Of a stretch of DNA of 25,956 bases, positions 24,010-25,956 are shown one piece after another. Within the stretch, counting starts at the first letter, position 1, and each line of letters begins with the position of its first letter. Source of the DNA: CAYTWW01 sp043801855 (GTDB lineage: Archaea; Nanobdellota; Nanobdellia; Woesearchaeales; GW2011-AR15). Made by a program: the position numbers and the translations under genes. The notes beneath the pieces are model-generated. The model was not told the DNA's origin. It saw only the letters and a list, made by a program, of their open reading frames with translations, and made no database searches. Location of the stretch: the NCBI GenBank assembly GCA_043801855.1, contig JAZDLQ010000060.1:1-25956 (forward strand). The letters run 5' to 3'.

Positions 24010-24318
24010 TCAATTCCCGCTCTTCCACACCCTTCTGCAACTTTTGCACTTGAAAAACCTTGTCGGAGGCTCATCAGAGCGTCTTGTCTGTACAAGCCAG
24101 TAAACTGCTTCTTTGCCACCGCATTTCCTACATACTACAGGAACACTTGGGTAAGCTAAAAACTCATCATCCTCATTGATAATCTCTATCTTTTTTTTAG
24201 ACGATAATTTTTCAGTTATCGTTAACTCCTCACTTTTTTTTTCAGCGTAGCCGCATGCACAGCATAGTGTTTTATCAAGCGGCTTTAATAGTGATTTGCA
24301 CTTTGGGCAGAATTTCAT
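24010..24318 (-). CDS. tfs: Transcription factor S (TFIIS-like RNA polymerase cleavage factor)
   Basis: This 102-residue archaeal TFS has two zinc ribbons. The N-terminal one is CPKC ... CCAC (residues 4-20). The C-terminal one begins V-C-R-K-C-G-G-K-E-A and ends F-K-C-K-S-C-R-R-V-W. The tip of the C-terminal hairpin, TRRSDEPPTRFF, carries the Asp-Glu pair that enters the polymerase to stimulate transcript cleavage. It is a chromosomal housekeeping gene and so marks the host side of the island's right boundary. It ends with TGA, showing that TGA acts as a stop in this genome. TATA-like TTTAAAA about 25 bp upstream suggests a leaderless transcript. Confidence 0.93.
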   Translation of the reverse strand: MKFCPKCKSLLKPLDKTLCCACGYAEKKSEELTITEKLSSKKKIEIINEDDEFLAYPSVPVVCRKCGGKEAVYWLVQTRRSDEPPTRFFKCKSCRRVWKSGN

Positions 24319-24376
24319 TATACAAAATAGATTAAATTATAATTTTAAAAATGTTAGCTTTGAAAAATCAAAAAAT

Positions 24377-24449
24377 GGGGCTACCGTGATTCGAACACGG
24401 GTTACAAGACCCCCAGCCTCGTGTGATAGCCAAGCTACACTATAACCCC
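24377..24449 (-). tRNA. tRNA-Pro (GGG anticodon)
   Basis: Read on the minus strand, the 73 nt fold as a cloverleaf. Acceptor GGGGTTA pairs with TAGCCCC. The anticodon stem CGAGG/TCTTG encloses the loop C-T-GGG-G-G. The T arm CCGTG/CACGG encloses TTCGAAT. The discriminator base is A (24376). The D arm is slightly irregular. CCA is not encoded and no intron is seen. A TATA-like sequence lies upstream near 24470. Confidence 0.93.
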
Positions 24450-24481
24450 ATCTATTTATGTATCTTTTATAATTTATTTTT

Positions 24482-24500
24482 AGTGGGCTTTATGCCCGCT
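24482..24500 (-). other. 7-bp hairpin associated with repeat copy 2
   Basis: AGTGGGC pairs with GCCCGCT (one T-G) around TTTAT. In repeat orientation it follows the palindromic core by about 5 nt, matching the layout of copy 1, where a stronger hairpin follows. Confidence 0.5.
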
Positions 24501-24504
24501 TTCT

Positions 24505-24532
24505 TTGCTCCGAGGGCTTTTGTAAAGCGCTC
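24505..24532 (-). repeat. Palindromic dispersed repeat, copy 2 (inverted)
   Basis: The minus strand matches 6912-6940 except for one missing T and one T-to-A change. It abuts the duplicated tRNA-Pro 5' fragment directly. Confidence 0.65.
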
Positions 24533-24549
24533 CTACACTATAACCCCAT
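24533..24549 (-). repeat. Duplicate of the tRNA-Pro 5' end
   Basis: These 17 bases are identical to 24435-24451, the first 15 nt of tRNA-Pro plus two upstream bases. The two copies flank the repeat element and hairpin, 84 bp apart, like a target duplication or displaced gene end. Confidence 0.7.
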
Positions 24550-24632
24550 TTACAAAATATACAATTACTAAATTTATAAAAAGATTACTCCAAAAAGTTT
24601 TCTTTGTGTTATAGACTCCTAATCCATCACTC

Positions 24633-24640
24633 TTTTAAAC
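24633..24640 (+). promoter_or_regulatory. TATA box of the DUF4405-like gene
   Basis: TTTTAAAC is centred 26 bp before ATG 24663, pointing to leaderless initiation there. Confidence 0.4.
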
Positions 24641-24662
24641 TTCCTGTTTATCTTTTTTAAAA

Positions 24663-24935
24663 ATGATAAGTAAAAACTGACTTAATTATATAGTAGACGT
24701 TGCAATATTATTAGCTTTTCTTATATGTGCAATTACAGGCATAGTCAAATGGCCTGGACTAGTCCCTTTTTTAGGGTTAAGCTACCGCAATCTGCCAATG
24801 GCAGGTCTGTCCAACTTGCATGACTGGTCAGGCCTTATAATGTCATTCTTAGCATTCACACATGTTGTTTTGCATTGGGACTGGATTGTGATAATGACAA
24901 AAAAAATATTCTCTAAGAAAAAAGATAAAACATAA
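24663..24935 (+). pseudogene. DUF4405-like small membrane protein with an in-frame TGA at codon 6
   Basis: From ATG 24663 the frame reads M-I-S-K-N, then TGA (24678-24680), then LNYIVDVAILLAFLICAITG and a second helix containing LHDWSGLIMSFLAFTHVVLHW, ending M-T-K-K-I-F-S-K-K-K-D-K-T at TAA. Both helices, the conserved histidines (H-D-W-S-G and H-V-V-L-H-W) and the T-K-K end match the DUF4405 cytochrome-b-like two- to three-helix proteins. The TATA spacing supports the ATG before the TGA. No other ATG occurs before residue 47. It is a nonsense-mutated gene, a recoded codon, or a gene started at a non-standard codon after the TGA. Confidence 0.75.
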
Positions 24936-24953
24936 AAAAAAAATTTCTCTTAA

Positions 24954-24960
24954 TTTTTTT
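24954..24960 (+). terminator. T-tract after the DUF4405-like gene
   Basis: A run of seven T, in a T-rich stretch following the TAA at 24935. Confidence 0.35.
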
Positions 24961-24967
24961 AGCAAAG

Positions 24968-24976
24968 CTTATATAG
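24968..24976 (+). promoter_or_regulatory. TATA box of the 39-aa zinc-ribbon gene (leaderless)
   Basis: CTTATATAG is centred about 27 bp upstream of ATG 25000. Confidence 0.5.
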
Positions 24977-24999
24977 TCTGTCAGACATAATATATATTA

Positions 25000-25119
25000 A
25001 TGATCGCCACCTGCAGTCTTTGCGGCGGAAAGCTTGTAAAGGCAGGGGAAAAGGTTATTGGCAAAAGTAAATATACTATGTATAAATGCGATGACTGCAA
25101 CCGAACAGTTGCAAAGTGA
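25000..25119 (+). CDS. Small zinc-ribbon protein, 39 aa
   Basis: The protein has two C-x2-C knuckles: T-C5-S-L-C8-G-G near the start and K-C30-D-D-C33-N near the end. Between them is a Lys/Gly-rich spacer of 21 residues, forming one complete zinc ribbon with nothing else. The spacing from its TATA box fits leaderless expression at ATG 25000. It is a host-side gene upstream of eS6 on the same strand, about 180 bp away. Such minimal zinc ribbons in archaea are often tied to ribosomes or transcription, but no specific family is claimed. Confidence 0.7.
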   Translation: MIATCSLCGGKLVKAGEKVIGKSKYTMYKCDDCNRTVAK

Positions 25120-25210
25120 GATATTGTATGTGCGCCAAATAATCGTTAGTTTTTTAAATAACCCCAGTCTTCTAGTCATATTGCTGAGGCTAATATAAGG
25201 CACTCGGGTT

Positions 25211-25227
25211 TCATCGCTATTCGATGA
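25211..25227 (+). other. Perfect 6-bp hairpin in the leader region of eS6
   Basis: TCATCG and CGATGA enclose CTATT, in the 180-bp gap between the zinc-ribbon gene and eS6. It may be a regulatory leader structure or chance. Confidence 0.25.
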
Positions 25228-25299
25228 TTAAAGGGTTTCTTATTGACTCGCTTTATTTCAGCAAAATTATAAAAATACTAAACATAAGGTGAAAATACT

Positions 25300-25701
25300 A
25301 TGGAATTTAAATTAGTTATAGCAGATCCAAAAACAGGAAAATGCCACCAGATAGCTGTTAAAGATGATCTTGCAAAGCCTTTTATCGGAAAAAAAATTGG
25401 TGAGACAATCAAAGGAGAAGCAATTGATATGACTGGCTATGAGTTTTTAATTTCCGGCGGCGCTGATTACTGCGGATTTCCAATGAGAAAAGATATTGAT
25501 GGACCAGTCAGGAAAAGAATCATGATTGTAAAGGGAGTAGGAATAAGAAAAAACGAAAAAGGAAATAGGGTTCGAAAAACTGTTTGCGGAAACGTAGTCC
25601 ATGAGAAAATCTCCCAGATCAGCCTTAAAATATTAAAACACGGCAAAAAGCCTCTTGTTGAAGAGCCTGCCGCTGTTGAAGGAGAAGCAAAAAAAGAGTA
25701 A
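25300..25701 (+). CDS. rps6e: Ribosomal protein eS6 (S6e), small subunit
   Basis: This archaeal/eukaryotic-type 30S protein is 133 residues long. The family core is clear: MEFKLVIADPKTGK at the N-terminus, FIGKKIGETIKGE, then TGYEFLISGGADYCGFPMRKD, which is the family signature (GGxDxxGFPM), and the basic RKRIMIVKGVGIRKNEKGNRVRKTV. A short acidic-basic tail (residues 118-133) follows. GGTGAAA lies about ten bases before the ATG as a ribosome binding site. It is a host housekeeping gene and strong evidence for an archaeal source. Confidence 0.96.
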   Translation: MEFKLVIADPKTGKCHQIAVKDDLAKPFIGKKIGETIKGEAIDMTGYEFLISGGADYCGFPMRKDIDGPVRKRIMIVKGVGIRKNEKGNRVRKTVCGNVVHEKISQISLKILKHGKKPLVEEPAAVEGEAKKE

Positions 25702-25733
25702 ATTTTTAATTTTATTTCTTATTCTTATTTTTA
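25702..25733 (+). terminator. T-rich terminator after eS6
   Basis: Several T runs of three to five, separated by single other bases, directly follow the eS6 stop codon. Confidence 0.4.
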
Positions 25734-25775
25734 AAATTACGCATATATATTTGATTTAGTCAAGGGGTGTTTTGA

Positions 25776-25826
25776 ATGGAAAATCAGGAAGATTATGAAA
25801 AAGTTATGTTCTTGCACAGTAGATGA
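25776..25826 (+). CDS. Possible 16-codon ORF after a good promoter and binding site
   Basis: M-E-N-Q-E-D-Y-E-K-V-M-F-L-H-S-R then TGA. A TATA-like sequence (25742-25750) and GGGGTG (25764-25769) precede it in normal spacing, which is much better than chance for so short a frame. It may be the intact start of a gene truncated by a mutation or rearrangement. Confidence 0.25.
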   Translation: MENQEDYEKVMFLHSR

Positions 25827-25834
25827 CCATTTCA

Positions 25835-25956
25835 TTAATTAAATTCCTTTTCCTTCAAAATAATGCTATATTCAGTAAATTTCACAGCATATTTTTGAAT
25901 AACATCCTTAACTTTGCGGGCATCATTTTTTCTAACAATTAAGCAGCCATTTGTAG
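25835..25956 (-). CDS. Partial minus-strand gene, C-terminal 39 residues
   Basis: The frame runs in from the right edge and ends at TAA (25835-25837). The visible end contains C-L-I-V-R-K-N-D-A-R-K-V-K-D and S-I-I-L-K-E-K-E-F-N, a strand-helix-strand pattern. Too little is present to name a family. No start is visible in the window. Confidence 0.5.
   Translation of the reverse strand, partial: TNGCLIVRKNDARKVKDVIQKYAVKFTEYSIILKEKEFN

Noticed and set aside
23873..24049. N-terminal extension of the integrase frame up to 24049
   Set aside because: The extra residues overlap the end of tfs in another frame, are rich in random hydrophobic and Cys residues, and span the att-like repeat and TATA box. 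The ATG at 23872 has the right promoter spacing.
24377..24549. tRNA-Pro as the attachment site of the island
   Set aside because: The duplicated part is the tRNA 5' end, the duplicate lies on the far side of the tRNA from the island, and no copy is seen near 7 kb. The local duplication belongs with the palindromic repeat instead.
24678..24680. TGA decoded as tryptophan or selenocysteine genome-wide
   Set aside because: TGA ends tfs, hsdS and several small genes in the window, and no stem-loop of SECIS type follows.
25120..25299. C/D-box small RNA between the zinc-ribbon gene and eS6
   Set aside because: CTGA and GATGA-like motifs occur but not in the order and spacing of C, D', C', D boxes. 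Only a short hairpin is supported.
1..25956. CRISPR array, rRNA genes or insertion-sequence transposase
   Set aside because: No regular repeat-spacer series, no rRNA sequence and no transposase-like protein were seen on either strand.

Overview
The window looks like a piece of an AT-rich archaeal chromosome. It carries archaeal-type glutamyl-tRNA synthetase, transcription factor S and ribosomal protein eS6. Archaeal promoters are visible: TATA boxes about 26 bp upstream of start codons at leaderless genes, or upstream of GGTG/GAGG ribosome binding sites at others. The very small proteins, compact spacing and divergent GluRS would fit a DPANN-like lineage, but that placement is inference.

Left host block (1-7063): a small membrane-associated protein, a sugar-phosphate nucleotidyltransferase, an archaeal-type glycogen-debranching enzyme, a membrane-anchored serpin on the minus strand, and gltX. 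Just after gltX lie a palindromic repeat, a strong hairpin and a decayed second copy of the gltX 3' end.

Accessory island (about 7071-23949): a 22-bp imperfect direct repeat (20/22) bounds this block, with a tyrosine recombinase gene next to the right copy. I read it as an integrated plasmid- or virus-like element of about 16.9 kb. Its left half carries a COG4551-type phosphatase, a solo DNA methyltransferase, a two-gene unit (GHKL ATPase plus a Rossmann-like protein), and a type I restriction-modification locus in the order R-S-M, in which hsdM is interrupted by one in-frame TAG. Its right half is a replication module on the minus strand. That module runs: ribbon-helix-helix regulator, two micro-ORFs, a primase-polymerase split by a frameshift at a run of ten A, a 55-residue zinc-finger protein, and a YdjM-like membrane hydrolase. 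Most neighbours overlap by a few bases. Opposite it are a 271-residue protein and the integrase.

Right host block (about 24010-25956): TFS, tRNA-Pro(GGG), a second (inverted) copy of the palindromic repeat beside a duplicated tRNA 5' fragment, a DUF4405-like membrane gene with an in-frame TGA, a leaderless 39-residue zinc ribbon, eS6, and the 3' end of a minus-strand gene.

Most notable: two adjacent genes whose ribosome binding sites point to ATA start codons; a repeat pair tied to duplicated host gene ends; a primase whose catalytic motifs are separated by a probable slippage site; and an undescribed-looking GHKL/Rossmann pair between two modification systems.
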